From NCBI GenBank assembly GCA_949825045.1, contig OX463827.1:1448501-1512500 (forward strand): DNA of 64,000 nucleotides, written 5' to 3'. Made by a program: the position numbers and the translations under genes. The notes under the pieces are model-generated. The model saw only the letters and a list, made by a program, of their open reading frames with translations, made no database searches and was not told the DNA's origin. This DNA is from Argyresthia goedartella. Taxonomy: Eukaryota > Arthropoda > Insecta > Lepidoptera > Argyresthiidae. Shown in pieces: positions 20,807-33,408 of this stretch (position 1 is its first letter; each line of letters starts with the position of its first letter).

Positions 20807-21023
20807 GTTTATGGTAATATTTGACAAATGTAATGTAATATGAATCCAATTGATTTTTCTGTTAAAACTATTAATATGTACTTACCTACATTTGCATGAA
20901 ATATTTGTATGCCCGATGGCTAGACATAGAGATACATAATATTTTTATAACACCTGAATGTACATATCCTACTACCTACCTATGTTTCACAAATAAATGA
21001 TTTGATTTGATTTGATTTGATAT

Positions 21024-21902
21024 GGTTTCTAAATAAGGGATGAATAAAAAAGAAACTGAAAGATTGAAAAGTCGAGTTTTTTGTTTTATTATAATTCCAC
21101 TGTGAATGTTGTATTTTTCGTTCTCCTATTTGGTATGTTCCCATTGCTGAGATGAAAAGTTGTATGTACAACACGAGACCAAAGTTATTTGAATCTCGTG
21201 CCTTCGATTCCCTCGTTCACTCAGGACTATACTACGTAGATCACTATATACAGACGTAGAATCACTAGCTAGCTACGCTCGTGATGCGCGCCTCTGTATA
21301 GCATCTGTACAGAATGGCCTGCCTCTCCCCCGTCCCGCCTGCTCCCGCCCGCCCCCGCCCCAGGTCCGTCTCGCGGCTCAGCATCGCTTACTCACCACTC
21401 TCATAATGTCGAACCGAAAATTTACCGACCCGGTGTGGAAGTGGCCTAAACTACATGTCTGATAATCGCTCTGAACATCATCGGATGAGAATCGTCCTTC
21501 GAGTTTTTGTTGGCCAGGGGTTGGCCTGTCAGCTTGTCAGGTATTTCAATGACTTATATAGATTTTAAATAAATACGTATGTTAGATTGTTAGTATAGAT
21601 AGGAAGTGCCCGTGGCCGAGCGGGACATCTAGCCGAGTGGCAGTCTGTGTCTATGTGGCATTTTTACTTGCTTATATGCTTCGGATAACATGTTAAGCTA
21701 TAGGCATGAAAACTTCTGACACCCCTCCAAATCAATCAATCCCTTCTGAGCCAGCGTGTTGGAGCATGGCTAAAGGTTACTCGTGTCTGGGTAAAGGCCC
21801 GTGCCTTTCGTTGGGGACTTTGATGGTATTTATATAACTTTTGATTTATATAGATTGTTAGTAACACAGTAACAGCATACGCATGTCTGCGTCTGTGTGC
21901 AG
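21024..21902 (+). other. Intron remainder with repeat copy and GC-rich patch
   Basis: Holds the inverted repeat copy at 21122-21231, a GC-rich C-tract region at about 21325-21365, and a short A-box-like CTAGCCGAGTGGC near 21631. No open frame supports a gene. Confidence 0.5.
21122..21231 (-). repeat. Dispersed repeat, copy 2 (inverted partner of 5719-5830)
   Basis: Reverse complement carries CCTGAGTGAACGAGGGA and TTTTCATCTCAGCAATGGGA, aligning along about 110 bp with copy 1. Confidence 0.6.
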
Positions 21903-21986
21903 GACTCGCCGTACCTACGTCTGTCGCGCGGCGGACTGGCGCTCGCCGCCGTCAACCAGCACCGCGGCGGAGAGCTCGCCATCAAG
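21903..21986 (+). CDS. nopo: TRAIP/nopo-like gene, internal exon
   Basis: Acceptor GTGTGCAG, donor GGTAAC, phase 0 at both ends, 28 codons: DSPYLRLSRGGLALAAVNQ followed by HRGGELAIK. GC content far above the flanking intron, which makes this short exon stand out. The S-P-Y-L and G-L-A-L-A core looks conserved-domain-like, but I cannot confirm its equivalent in TRAIP from memory. Confidence 0.68.
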
Positions 21987-22075
21987 GTAACTACACTGTT
22001 CACTACTTCATTCACCGATCATTTCAAACGAAGAGCAAATCAGAAGCACATGCTCCGACGGGAATGTTACAAACA

Positions 22076-22180
22076 AACATTTACATATAGGCACATACAT
22101 TGCTCCCGGCCCCACACTAGTATCCTAGTCTCGTAACTGCGACGTCACACACATAAAAACATCCAACACCGGGGACAACA
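22076..22180 (-). mobile_element. SINE 3' fragment
   Basis: Matches the body of the SINE at 37981-38214 in the same orientation (ACATTTACATATAGGCACAT, CGGCCCCACACTAG, GCGACGTCACACACATA). No tRNA head remains. Confidence 0.65.
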
Positions 22181-22529
22181 ACAACAACATCCAACAACAA
22201 CATGGGGATTACGTACCGTTCACACACAAACTATTAACAGTGTTACTGGATGGGAAAGAGCCATGCTAAAAAAATACTGTGCTACTTTTCATTTTATTTT
22301 ATGAAATCTTTGGCTGTTTTATCCGGCTCATTACCGCGCTTGCGCGCGAGCCATCACGATCCTGAACCTTATGCCATGATAATAAAAATCAAACGTATAA
22401 CGGGAATAAGCATTTCTAGAAATTAGTGCTATGAAACTAATTTGAACAGGGAAATATTAAACTGCACATCAAAAATACTGATTTGCACATAGGGAAAAAT
22501 GCTGCGGTAGCTTAGGTGAAGCATCAATA

Positions 22530-23040
22530 TACATCATGACAAGCGTCAAATAGACGTCATATATGCAGATTTCCGTAAGGCATTTGATAAAGTCGAACAT
22601 CTACTGCTGCTCCGCAAACTAGCTTTTAATATGATCCGCGGCGATCTTTTGCGATGGTTCGCCTCCTAAATTAGTAATAGACTCCAAGCTGTTGTTATCA
22701 ATGGCCATATCTCTAAGGTCTCATGTAAACACAGGAAACCCTCTGGGGTGACCCAGGGGTCAATCTTACGACCTTTACAATACATCCTATTTATTAATGA
22801 AATTTGTGAATATTTCCATCATGTATGAACTCAAAATCCATTTTTGCAGATGCTCTAAAGGTTTACAGGAACATTAATTCTAAATAGGATTGTACCCTTT
22901 TTCAAGAAGACCTTAACTGATTTTCCCAATTCTGCTCAGATAACAAAATATGTCTAGCCTTTGACAAATGTCAACGTGTAACTTTTACAAAAAAAAACGC
23001 ATCAAGAATGACTGTACCAGTACAAGTTATTAACATATGC
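22530..23040 (+). pseudogene. Degenerate LINE reverse-transcriptase relic
   Basis: Translating with stops gives DVIYADFRKAFDKVEHLLLL (motif A), RWFAS-stop-ISNRLQAVVING, and SGVTQGSILRPLQYILFINE (motif B). Typical of Jockey/CR1-type RT; the motif-C region is unreadable. It stops at the BEL/Pao LTR at 23062, so the LTR element inserted into it. Confidence 0.72.
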
Positions 23041-23061
23041 CGATAGAAGCCAAATGCTTTT

Positions 23062-23616
23062 TGATTAAATTCCACGCCCCACCCGACAGGGCGCGGAATC
23101 TTGTGTTAGGGTTGGTTTTCTCCAGGAGTACTGACCTTTGACGCCGTGGACCGGAATTCGAAAGCTCAATTCGAGGCAGGAACACGGGATGAGGAGCACA
23201 AGGGTGGGGGGAGAGGAGTCGATCTTACTCTCGTCGTAGCCCGATGCTGTCGCCGTCGTGTTGCTTGCCGACACGAAGGGTCGCTGTCCGAATGCGACGA
23301 ATTGATCCCCGAATCACTTCGTCCCTTCACAACACGAAGCACTCACTCCGATGACGTGAATTTACTTATTTCCCGACGATTGGACGATTGTTCCGTGATG
23401 ATTATTACAATTAACACTCCGACCAGGCCCGACACCTGTGTTAGACAATTATTACTAATAAAAATACAGCCAAGGCCCGAATGCCATGTGCAAAAAAGTA
23501 ACCTCTAACTCGTCATCACGTTTCTATACAAGTGACAGCTGCTAGTTCCGTTCCGATCACTCGCGGTCCGAGTCGCGCAACGAAAAAAGTGCGTTCCGAA
23601 GCATAAATATTAAACA
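23062..23616 (-). repeat. BEL/Pao LTR, left (3' LTR of the array)
   Basis: 555 bp, TG...CA ends. The interior next to it on the minus strand ends CCGGGCGGGTGA, a short purine-rich tract also seen next to the left LTR of the BEL element at 47235. Confidence 0.92.
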
Positions 23617-24426
23617 GTCACCCGCCCGGACAGGCCCGAACCTGTCCCTAATCAATAGGAAGGCGAGAAAGTGTTGCGACCGCTCTCTTGAGGACCGAGT
23701 CCCCCACCTTGACTTCTGCTGATCGAGGCGTGCCATCCCGACCCGTGTACAATTTGACGATCCGTCCTCGTCTCCATCTCAATGATGGCGGTTCGCATCC
23801 TTAATCAGCACCAAATCACCGACTTGAGGGGGGCTCGTCCGGTCAGTCCACTTAAGGCGCTGCTGCAAGATGTGCAAGTACTCAAGGGACCACCGTTTCC
23901 AAAAGTCTTGAGCCATCTGCTGCAACATCTGCCACCTAGTTAACCGACTTAACTTAACATCACCGAATGGGTATTCTGGCAGGGCGTTAAGGGGCTGACC
24001 TATCAGGAAGTGACCCGGCGTCAACGCTTCCAAATCATTTGGATCCGAACTGAGCGGGCACAACGGACGCGAGTTCAGTGTCATTTCAATTTTACAGAAT
24101 AGCGTCGCAAGCTCTTCAAAGCGTAGAGAGGTCTCACCGATGATCCTCGTCAGGTGCGACTTAGCCGATTTAACCGCAGCCTCAAAAATTCCTCCCCAAT
24201 GAGGACATCCCGGCGTACTGAAAACCCATTCAATCCCTCGTCGGGAGCAAGCCGTACCGATGGCGTCCTGGTTACCGTTCAGGAATTGAGTGACCTCCTG
24301 CAGATATCGCCTGGCTCCGACAAAATTTGTGCCGTTGTCCGAACGGATTAATGTCGGGAGGCCCCTTCGTGAGACGAACCGATCTAGACATGCGATAAAT
24401 GCCTCCGAACCCCGGCTATCCCGCAT
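23617..24426 (-). pseudogene. Deleted BEL/Pao interior: integrase remnant fused to gag frame
   Basis: The minus-strand frame 24426-23779 opens with gag-derived residues and joins directly to the integrase core at EAFIACLDRFVSRRGLP. It retains SDNGTNFVGA (second acid) and WGGIFEAAVKSAK (third acid) and the C-terminal region up to VLIKDANRHH, where a frameshift shared with the long copy ends it. Compared with the long copy, about 3.55 kb (27804-31353) is missing: gag C-terminus, protease, RT, RNase H and integrase N-terminus. Confidence 0.88.
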
Positions 24427-25780
24427 GTTACCCCCCGCTCTGCCCCCTTCCCCTCGGGGGGGGGTCCCGTCCGCGGCCAGTCACCCCGTTGGTGACTCCC
24501 GTTGCCCGGAGGGGGACTGGGTCCGGCCCTGGTTGGGCCCTGTGGCCGACCAACCTGAGTCCGGCCCTGGTGACCGTCCGAAGGGCCTGACCGATTCAGG
24601 CACAACCCGATGTGGTGCTTGCCACCACAGCACTCACAGGGGAACGCGCGCGAGCACTCGCTCAGCGTGTGCGGCCCCAAACAACCGAAACACAATCGGT
24701 GGCGGAAGACTATCTTCCTGCGGGCAGCTACCCCGAGCGCCTTAAAGTTGGCGCAACTGGTCACTTCATGACCGGCACTGTCGCAGTGCACACAGCCGTC
24801 ACCCGACGGCGCGGCATTCAAAACGCCAAATTGTTTCGACCGCCCACCCCCCCGTGGGGGCGGGGGGCGCGGCCCCTCCCGCATCCGCGCGGGTTGGCGC
24901 TGCACACTGGCCTCCGTGTCCAGTGTGTCACATCGCCTGCATTCACCCTCCAAAAATCCGTCAATTGGATGAGCGTGGGCAGTTCCGTGCCACTGCCCCC
25001 ATGCAGCTGTTCAAACCGACTTTGAACAGCTGCAGGCAACCGTGACAAAACCATATACAAAACAATGTATGACCATTGGTCTACCGGAAGACCAAGGTTC
25101 TGAAAGGCCTTCGGGGCCACCAGCACAGGGTTGAGCACCTGTACTCGGATGTCAACATCCCGGGTTACTTTAGGGATGCTAAACAGCTTCCCCAGCTGCG
25201 CATCAACCAACCGCCGTTTGTGTTGGTAGCGGTCAAACAATATGGACCTGGCTATCTCATAATTGCCCGCCGTGACCGTTAGGTGACCGACCAACTCCTT
25301 CGGTTCACCCCGCAGAGCCATCAATAGTTGGGCCAACTTGTAGGCGTTGTCCAGGTCGTCCCGACCGTGGACCAAGCTATCAAATAAATTGATGTAGGCC
25401 GGCCACTCATCAATTGCCCCACTGAAGGCCGGAATCTCCAGGTGTGGCAGCCGTCCAACAACACCCTTCGGGGGTGGGTCTCCGTTACCCTCCCCACGGT
25501 TATTCCTTCGTGACCGCTTAATTTTCTCCGCGCGACGCTCGATGTCACCCAAGCATTCCATCGCTTGGTCAGCATCCGCGCAGAGCTGTTTCACTGCAGC
25601 CACCGAGGCTTCATCAGTAAGCCCGAGAGCTTCAGCCTCCGCAGCCAGCCGACACACCTTCCCGACGCGTGTCATTGCGTCCTCCACACGCTTGAGCAGT
25701 ACATACTTATGAGTATGGGCGAGCCATCTCATTTCCTCACGGACACCATGCCGCAGTACCGTCAAGGGCGAAGGTGCCAT
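24384..25780 (-). pseudogene. BEL/Pao gag of the deleted copy
   Basis: N-terminal frame 25780-24818 begins MAPSPLTVLRHGVREEMRWL and includes the capsid-like region (FINLFDSLVH-type block here as YINLFDSLVHGRDDLDNAYK, ALRGEPKELVGHL). It shifts at a TTTTT run near 24955 into 24953-24384, which holds three zinc knuckles (CVHCDSAGHEVTSC, CFGCLGPHTLSEC, CECCGGKHHIGLC). The long copy has the same shift. Relative to the long copy seven to eight codons are missing after HKYV. Confidence 0.85.
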
Positions 25781-26458
25781 GTTTACCGATTTAATAGATT
25801 CTGGTCTTATACTTCACTACCGAACTAAGTATAGCCAGAGACCAGCACTTGCCCGTCAGCGCTGGGCACAGAAATTAAAACTAAGTTGTCAAAACTAAGG
25901 CAACCACTAAAACAATTAAATCCTAAGAAATATTTAATATGGTCGCCCTGTGGACCACATAGTTATAACTATACACTCTAAATCAATTAGAGAATGCCAC
26001 CATATGGTACAATACAAATAACACACAAAAAGGTATTATTAAAAAAAAACTATATTTCTAGAAGTGGCCCCTCCGATATGACCCACACTTCTTTTGAGGT
26101 CAGCAAAATCAGCTTAATACCCCTTAAATAGCCTGAGCCTGCTCTGTAATCCGAAATAACACTGCAATACTATGGAACCCGACTGCAATACTATAGTCCG
26201 ACCGAATGACTGTTCCTTATGCACACCGAGTAGTTTCCGACTACAACTTTATAATAATTGTTAACTAAATAGTCAATTATACGTTCACTAACCGAAAATG
26301 AACTTTAATTGTGGTATACCGACCACAAGACTCACTCACAAACTGATTGCCGACCAATCTAAGATACCCTTTTCTCCCAACTACAATGTGGCAAAAAAAC
26401 AACCCTACAACCGTCCGTGAATTGATTTCCTACTAGGAAACCGCGCCTGCTACCAAAA

Positions 26459-27014
26459 TGATTAAATTCCACGCCCCAACCGACAGGGCGCGGAATCTTG
26501 TGGTAGGGTTGGTTTTCACCAGGAGTACTGACCTTTGACGCCGTGGACCGGAATTCGAAAGCTCAATTCGAGGCAGGAACACGGGATGAGGAGCACAAGG
26601 GTGGGAGAGAGGAGTCGAATCTTACTCTCGTCGTAGCCCGATGCTGTCGCCGTCGTGTTGCTTGCCGACACGAAGGGTCGCTGTCCGAATGCGACGAATT
26701 GATCCCCGAATCACTTCGTCCCTTCACAACACGAAGCACTCACTCCGATGACGTGAATCTACTTATTTCCCGACGATTGGACGATTGTTCCGTGATGATT
26801 ATTACAATTAACACTCCGACCAGGCCCGACACCTGTGTTAGACAATTATTACTAATAAAAATACAGCCAAGGCCCGAATGCCATGTGCAAAAAAGTAACC
26901 TCTAACTCGTCATCACGTTTCTATACAAGTGACAGCTGCTAGTTCCGTTCCGATCACTCGCGGTCCGAGTCGCGCAACGAAAAAAGGTGCGTTCCGAAGC
27001 ATAAATATTAAACA
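26459..27014 (-). repeat. BEL/Pao LTR, middle (shared by both interiors)
   Basis: 556 bp, same ends as the outer LTRs. Bordered on the left by the primer-binding site of the deleted copy and on the right by the 3' end of the long copy, so it serves as 5' LTR of one and 3' LTR of the other. Confidence 0.92.
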
Positions 27015-27048
27015 GTCACCCGCCCGGACAGGCCCGAACCTGTCCCTA

Positions 27049-30000
27049 ATCAATAGGAAGGCGAGAAAGTGTTGCGACCGCTCTCTTGAGGACCGAGTCC
27101 CCCACCTCGACTTCTGCTGATCGAGGCGTGCCATCCCGACCCGTGTACAATTTGACGATCCGTCCTCGTCTCCATCTCAATGATGGCGGTTCGCATCCTT
27201 AATCAGCACCAAATCACCGACTTGAGGGGGGCTCGTCCGGTCAGTCCACTTAAGGCGCTGCTGCAAGATGTGCAAGTACTCAAGGGACCACCGTTTCCAA
27301 AAATCTTGAGCCATCTGCTGCAACATCTGCCACCTAGTTAACCGACTTAACTTAACATCACCGAATGGGTATTCTGGCAGGGCGTTAAGGGGCTGACCTA
27401 TCAGGAAGTGACCCGGCGTCAACGCTTCCAAATCATTTGGATCCGAACTGAGCGGGCACAACGGACGCGAGTTCAGTGTCATTTCAATTTTACAGAACAG
27501 CGTCGCAAGCTCTTCAAAGCGTAGAGAGGTCTCACCGATGATCCTCGTCAGGTGCGACTTAGCCGATTTAACCGCAGCCTCAAAAATTCCTCCCCAATGA
27601 GGACATCCCGGCGGACTGAAAACCCATTCAATCCCTCGTCGGGAGCAAGCCGTACCGATGGCGTCCTGGTTACCGTTCAGGAATTGAGTGACCTCCTGCA
27701 GATATCGCCTGGCTCCGACAAAATTTGTGCCGTTGTCCGAACGGATTAATGTCGGGAGGCCCCTTCGTGAGACGAACCGATCTAGACATGCGATAAATGC
27801 CTCTGTAGTGAGGTCACTGACCACCTCCAAGTGGACTGCCTTCGCGGCCAAGCACACGAAGACGCACAGGTATGCCTTCACTAATCTGGCGTTCCGTAGC
27901 TGTGAAGACTTGACCATGAATGGTCCCGCGAAATCCGTTCCGACACCCGCAAAGGGCCGGATTTCGTTAACCCTATCCGAGGGCAAATCGCCCATCTGGG
28001 GCTGCATCGTAGCCGCCTTGGCCCGATAACAAGGCAGGCACCGAAATACGACGCTACGCACTAAGCGTCTTCCCGATAGAATCCAGAACTCGCGCTGGAG
28101 AAACGCCATCAAGGCGTGGCATCCGATATGCCCATTCCGAATGTGTCGATCCTGTATCAACAGTTCGACCAAGTTCCCTTTCCTAGGGAGTAACAACGGG
28201 TGGCGAGCCGCATAAGGCAGGTTGGCATTCCGCAGCCGACCTCCTACCCTCAGCAATCCTTGAGGGTCAATAAACGGGTTGAGTCGAGCCACAGCTCCCT
28301 TCAGTTGGACGCGTCCGCGTCTCAGAATGTCCAATTCGGACTTAAAGTGCACAGTCTGCACGTTCCGTACCAATGCGAACAACGCATGGTTCCGTTCCCG
28401 TGGTGTCAGGACCTGTGTCCGCACCCGTTGCGCCTCAGAATTGCGACAATTCCGCGCAAATCGGAAGATCCAGACGGTCACATTGACCAGCTTGTCGAGC
28501 GAGCTGTACCGTTCCAGCAGGCTGAACTCCTCTTCCGGCTCTGGTTGCGTCGTACAGACACCGACTGTCAAGGCGCCGTTCGCCGAGGTAACGCGTGGAC
28601 TCATTGGCCAATCCGATTCGGCTTGAGTCAACCATTTTGGACCCCACCACAAGGGATGTCCAACCAACTCCGGAGCGTGACACCCACGAGACGCACAGTC
28701 TGCTGCGTTCATTTCCCCTGGAACATGTCTCCAGATTAAGGGAACCTCCGAATTCAAAATCTGCGAAACCCGATTCGCCACAAATATCTCCAGCTTGTGA
28801 ACTGAAGCCTTCAGCCAGCATAACACGATCTGGCTGTCCGTCCAAGCGTAGACCGTATCTTCCAACGCTATTGACCCACGAAGAACCGTCATCGTGTGGT
28901 TGAGCAGACGAGTCAGGAGAGCCGCTCCCGAAAGCTCTAACTTGGGAATGGTCAGGCGAGTGCGCAACGGCGCAACCTTGCTCTTGGCCATGACCAACCG
29001 CACATCAACCTCCCCCGAGGAGTCGACCGTACGCAGATATACCGCAGCTCCGTAGCCCTTCTCCGAGGCATCGCAAAACCCATGCAGGGTGGCGGTGTAT
29101 CGTTTGGTGGGGACCAACCTCCGTGGCAGTGAAATCCGATTGATGCCAGGGAGGGTCGAAAAGAACGAGTCCCACTCTGAGCTCAATGACCCGCCGATCG
29201 GGTCGTCCCATTTCAGCTCAGCAGACCACAATTGCTGCATAAAACACTTGAGCTGAAATGTTACCGGGGTGATCCACCCGTTTGGATCAAATGTCCTAGC
29301 CACCGTTGAAAGGACGTTCCGTTTCGTCCAGACCTTCGGGGAGTCCAACTCGACCCGATACGAAAACATGTCTGACACCGGCTGGTACTGGACGCCTAAT
29401 ACCGACAACATATTTGGATTTTCCAAGTTTTCAAAAATGTGGGGATCCTGCTGGTAGTCATCCGGAAGACCAGACAGTAACTCTGGAGAGTTCGACATCC
29501 ATTTCCGGAGCTCGTAACCTCCACCCCGTAGGAGCTCAACTAGCTCGTCCCGATGAGCGAGCGCCTCCTCTACGGAATCTGCACCGGTACAGATATCGTC
29601 CACGTAGAGATCCTGCTCCAGGATTGCTGCTCCTCTAGGGAAATTTAACCGTTCTCGATCCGCTAACTCCCGCAGAGTGCGAATCGCCAAATAAGGACTA
29701 GACCGTAGCGCGTACGTGTTGGTGTTCAGCTCGTACACCTTGATGGGCTGATCTGGGCTCTCTCGCCACAGTATCAGCTGATACCGTCTATCGTCAGGGT
29801 GAATGACCGTCTGTCTAAACATCATCCGGATGTCAGCTACAAACACAACATTGTGTCGACGGAACCGTGTGATAACATCCGCGATGTCATGGTTCAACTT
29901 CGGCCCTGAATGCAAACACTGGTTCAGGTTCATGCCGTTAGATGTTGATGCCGATCCATCGAACACTACCCGTATTTTGCCCTCCGGGGTCCTCAAGACC

Positions 30001-30879
30001 GCGTGATGGGGCAGGAAGCAGTGGTCTTCACGCTTCCAGTCGATACCCGAAACCGACATGTGGCCGAGCGACTCGCATGAAGTCGACGTACTTCTGCCGG
30101 AAAATCCCGTCACGCTTCATGCGTCGTTCCATCGACAGAAGTCGCGTCTCGGCTGCATGGTGTGAACTGCCCAGCGGTGGGCGATCACTCTGGAATGGAA
30201 GACGTGTGAGAAATCGACCTGACCGAAGGCGACCAGTATTGTTCCGATAAAACAGTTCACACTCTTCTTCAACCGGGTCCAACCGGCGGACCGTAGGTGG
30301 TTCCTCCACCTCCCAAAACTTCTGTATCACCTCCGAGAGTACAGAACCGAATAAGGGACTACGAGTCGATAGGCGTGGGGCAGCCGGCATGACCGGACCC
30401 ATTACCGCATGGCCCAGTCTGGTGTTGACCGAAACCAGACCAGTCGCCTGCAACACGTGGACACCTGGCACTAACAGGTATCCCAAGGCATCGACACCCA
30501 ATAAAATGTCTACTGGGCCCGGAATATCGAACTCCGGGTCAGCCAGTGACAACCCAGCGACCAACTGTCGCACCGAGGGCGACAACCGTACATGAGGGTG
30601 TGAGCCCATCACATTAGGCATGACTAATGCCGTGACCGTCAGATTCACCGATGAATCCACCCGTGACGAGAGAGTAATCCGAAATACTCCCTTAACGGAA
30701 CCGACTTCCGTGTTCCCAATTCCCCGAATGGAATGTGGATACTCCCTTACCGAAATGCCCAACCGTCTTACAAGGTTGCACGAGACTAAGCACCCCTGGG
30801 CCCCCGAGTCCAATAGTGCTCGTTCCACACAAGATTTGCCGTCCGAACTCCACGCTATCACAGAGGCGGTGGGGAGCAT
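27049..30879 (-). pseudogene. BEL/Pao pol of the long copy (protease, RT, RNase H, integrase)
   Basis: Frame 30879-30028 has the aspartic protease (ALLDSGAQGCLVS). A shift between 30113 and 30028 leads into a 978-codon frame (30113-27177). RT: VVFDGSAST, VADIRMMFRQTVIHP (motif A), LYVDDICTGA (YVDD). RNase H: LHGFCDASEKGYGAAV, YAWTDSQIVLCWL, AADCASRG. Integrase: HIRNGHIGCHAL ... FRCLPCYR zinc site, GVGTDFAGPF, SDNGTNF, GGIFEAAVKSA. A one-base lesion at about 27180 puts the last 43 or so codons (ending before 27049) out of frame. The main catalytic residues survive; two frameshifts make it presumably inactive. Confidence 0.9.
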
Positions 30880-30924
30880 GACCGTCTGTGGAGTGGCGGC
30901 ACCCTGTAAGTGGGCGGCGTGTCC

Positions 30925-32751
30925 CTAGCGGGAACCTCCGCGGGATCCGAACCCGCTGAGACCTCCGTCGGCCGTGGAGTAACTCGGCTGCTGATATGTC
31001 GGTGGCATATCAGACCGTATGTACATCAAGGGGTCCCAACCCGCATAATAGGCCCCTCGCTGTCCCGGTATCCGACCATACCGGACGGTGTACGGTGTGC
31101 CCGGTGGCCACCGTGGATGGATGGGGGAGAGCGGATCCAACCTGGGGCGCTCTAGGAATGGGGGCGACATCCGACTGTTCGCCTCCCTGTTCGCCTCCCA
31201 GAGCGACGGGCAGGGTGGCGCACAAGGTGGTGGGCTCCCAGCCTTCGCGCCACTCATAGGTGCCATCTGACACCCGCCCGTAACACGCGGCCGGCCTCGT
31301 GGCCTCGCTGAGCCAGCGACCCGATGTCCTCGCTGACCGTGGACAGCGGCGACCGAACCCCGGCTATCCCGCATGTTACCCCCCGCTCTGCCCCCTTCCC
31401 CTCGGGGGGGGTCCCGTCCGCGGCCAGTCACCCCGTTGGTGACTCCCGTTGCCCGGAGGGGGACTGGGTCCGGCCCTGGTTGGGCCCTGTGGCCGACCAA
31501 CCTGAGTCCGGCCCTGGTGACCGTCCGAAGGGCCTGACCGATTCAGGCACAACACGATGTGGTGCTTGCCACCACAGCACTCACAGGGGAACGCGCGCGA
31601 GCACTCGCTCAGCGTGTGCGGCCCCAAACAACCGAAACACAATCGGTGGCGGAAGACTATCTTCCTGCGGGCAGCTACCCCGAGCGCCTTAAAGTTGGCG
31701 CAACTGGTCACTTCATGACCGGCACTGACGCAGTGCACACAGCCGTCACCCGACGGCGCGGCATTCAAAACGCCAAATTGTTTCGACCGCCCACCCCCCC
31801 GTGGGGGCGGGGGGCGCGGCCCCTCCCGCATCCGCGCGGGTTGGCGCTGCACACTGGCCTCCGTGTCCAGTGTGTCACATCGCCTGCATTCACCCTCCAA
31901 AAATCCGTCAATTGGATGAGCGTGGGCAGTTCCGTGCCACTGCCCCCATGCAGCTGTTCAAACCGACTTTGAACAGCTGCAGGCAACCGTGACAAAACCA
32001 TATACAAAACAATGTATGACCATTGGTCTACCGGAAGACCAAGGTTCTGAAAGGCCTTCGTGGCCACCAGCACAGGGTTGAGCACCTGTACTCGGATGTC
32101 AACATCCCGGGTTACTTTAGGGATGCTAAACAGCTTCCCCAGCTGCGCATCAACCAACCGCCGTTTGTGTTGGTAGCGGTCAAACAATATGGACCTGGCT
32201 ATCTCATAATTGCCCGCCGTGACCGTTAGGTGACCGACCAACTCCTTCGGTTCACCCCGCAGAGCCATCAATAGTTGGGCCAACTTGTAGGCGTTGTCCA
32301 GGTCGTCCCGACCGTGGACCAAGCTATCAAATAAATTGATGAAGGCCGGCCACTCATCAATTGCCCCACTGAAGGCCGGAATCTCCAGGTGTGGCAGCCG
32401 TCCAACAACACCCTTCGGGGGTGGGTCTCCGTTACCCTCCCCACGGTTATTCCTTCGTGACCGCCTAATTTTCTCCGCGCGACGCGCGATGTCACCCAAG
32501 CATTCCATCGCTTGGTCAGCATCCGCGCAGAGCTGTTTCACTGCAGCCACCGAGGCTTCATCAGTAAGCCCGAGAGCTTCAGCCTCCGCAGCCAGCCGAC
32601 ACACCTTCCCGACGCGTGTCATTGCGTCCTCCACACGCTTGAGCAGGACATCATCCATATCTGGTCGCTCCACATACTTATGAGTATGGGCGAGCCATCT
32701 CATTTCCTCACGGACACCATGCCGCAGTACCGTCAAGGGCGAAGGTGCCAT
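30925..32751 (-). pseudogene. BEL/Pao gag of the long copy, in three frames
   Basis: 32751-31901 encodes the N-terminal and capsid-like part (MAPSPLTVLRHGV; KYVERPDMDD; FINLFDSLVHGRDDLDN). A -1 change at GATTTTTGG (about 31903) leads to the zinc-knuckle frame 31900-31376. A further shift around 31400-31500 leads to the C-terminal frame ending FGSRGGSR-stop at 30925, with SRMSPPFLERPRLDPLSPIH like the gag C-terminus of the element at 47235. Normally gag forms the particle that packages element RNA. Confidence 0.85.
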
Positions 32752-33408
32752 GTTTACCGATTTAATAGATTCTGGTCTTATACTTCACTACCGAACTAAG
32801 TATAGCCAGAGACCAGCACTTGCCCGTCAGCGCTGGGCACAGAAATTAAAACTAAGTTGTCAAAACTAAGGCAACCACTAAAACAATTAAATCCTAAGAA
32901 ATATTTAATATGGTCGCCCTACATACATACACCTTATAACTATACACTCTAAATCAATTAAAGAATGCCACCATATGGTACAATACAAATAACACACAAA
33001 AAGGTATTATTAAAAAAAAAAAAAAAATCTAGTAGTGGCACCTCCGATATGACCCACACTTCTTTTGAGGTCAGCAAAATCAGCTTAATACCCCTTAAAT
33101 AGCCTGACCCTGCTCTGTAATCCGAAATAACACTGCAATACTATGGAACCCGACTGCAATACTATAGTCCGACTGAATTACTGTTCCTTATGCACACCGA
33201 GTAGTTTCCGACTACAACTTTATAATAATTGTTAACTAAATCGTCAATTATACGTTCACTAACCGAAAATGAACTTTAATTGTGGTATACCGACCACAAG
33301 ACTCACTCACAAACTGATTGCCGATCAATCTAAGATACCCTTTTCTCCCAACTACAATGTGGCAAAAAAACAACCCTACAACCGTCCGTGAATCGATTTC
33401 CTACTAGG

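Larger units (their letters stand above)
15357..21023 (+). mobile_element. CR1/Jockey-group LINE copy 2, nearly full length
   Basis: Leader 15357-16002, ORF1 16003-17805, ORF2 17765-20806, 3' UTR to a GATTTGATTTGATTTGAT tail preceded by AATAAAT. A solo BEL/Pao LTR sits in ORF1. Inserted in the sense orientation in the fourth visible host intron. No target duplication could be matched between the two ends. Confidence 0.88.

Noticed and set aside
24290..25025. Plus-strand frames of 137-151 codons, repeated at 31324-31972
   Set aside because: Shadows of the minus-strand gag zinc-knuckle region; same positions in both copies of the element.
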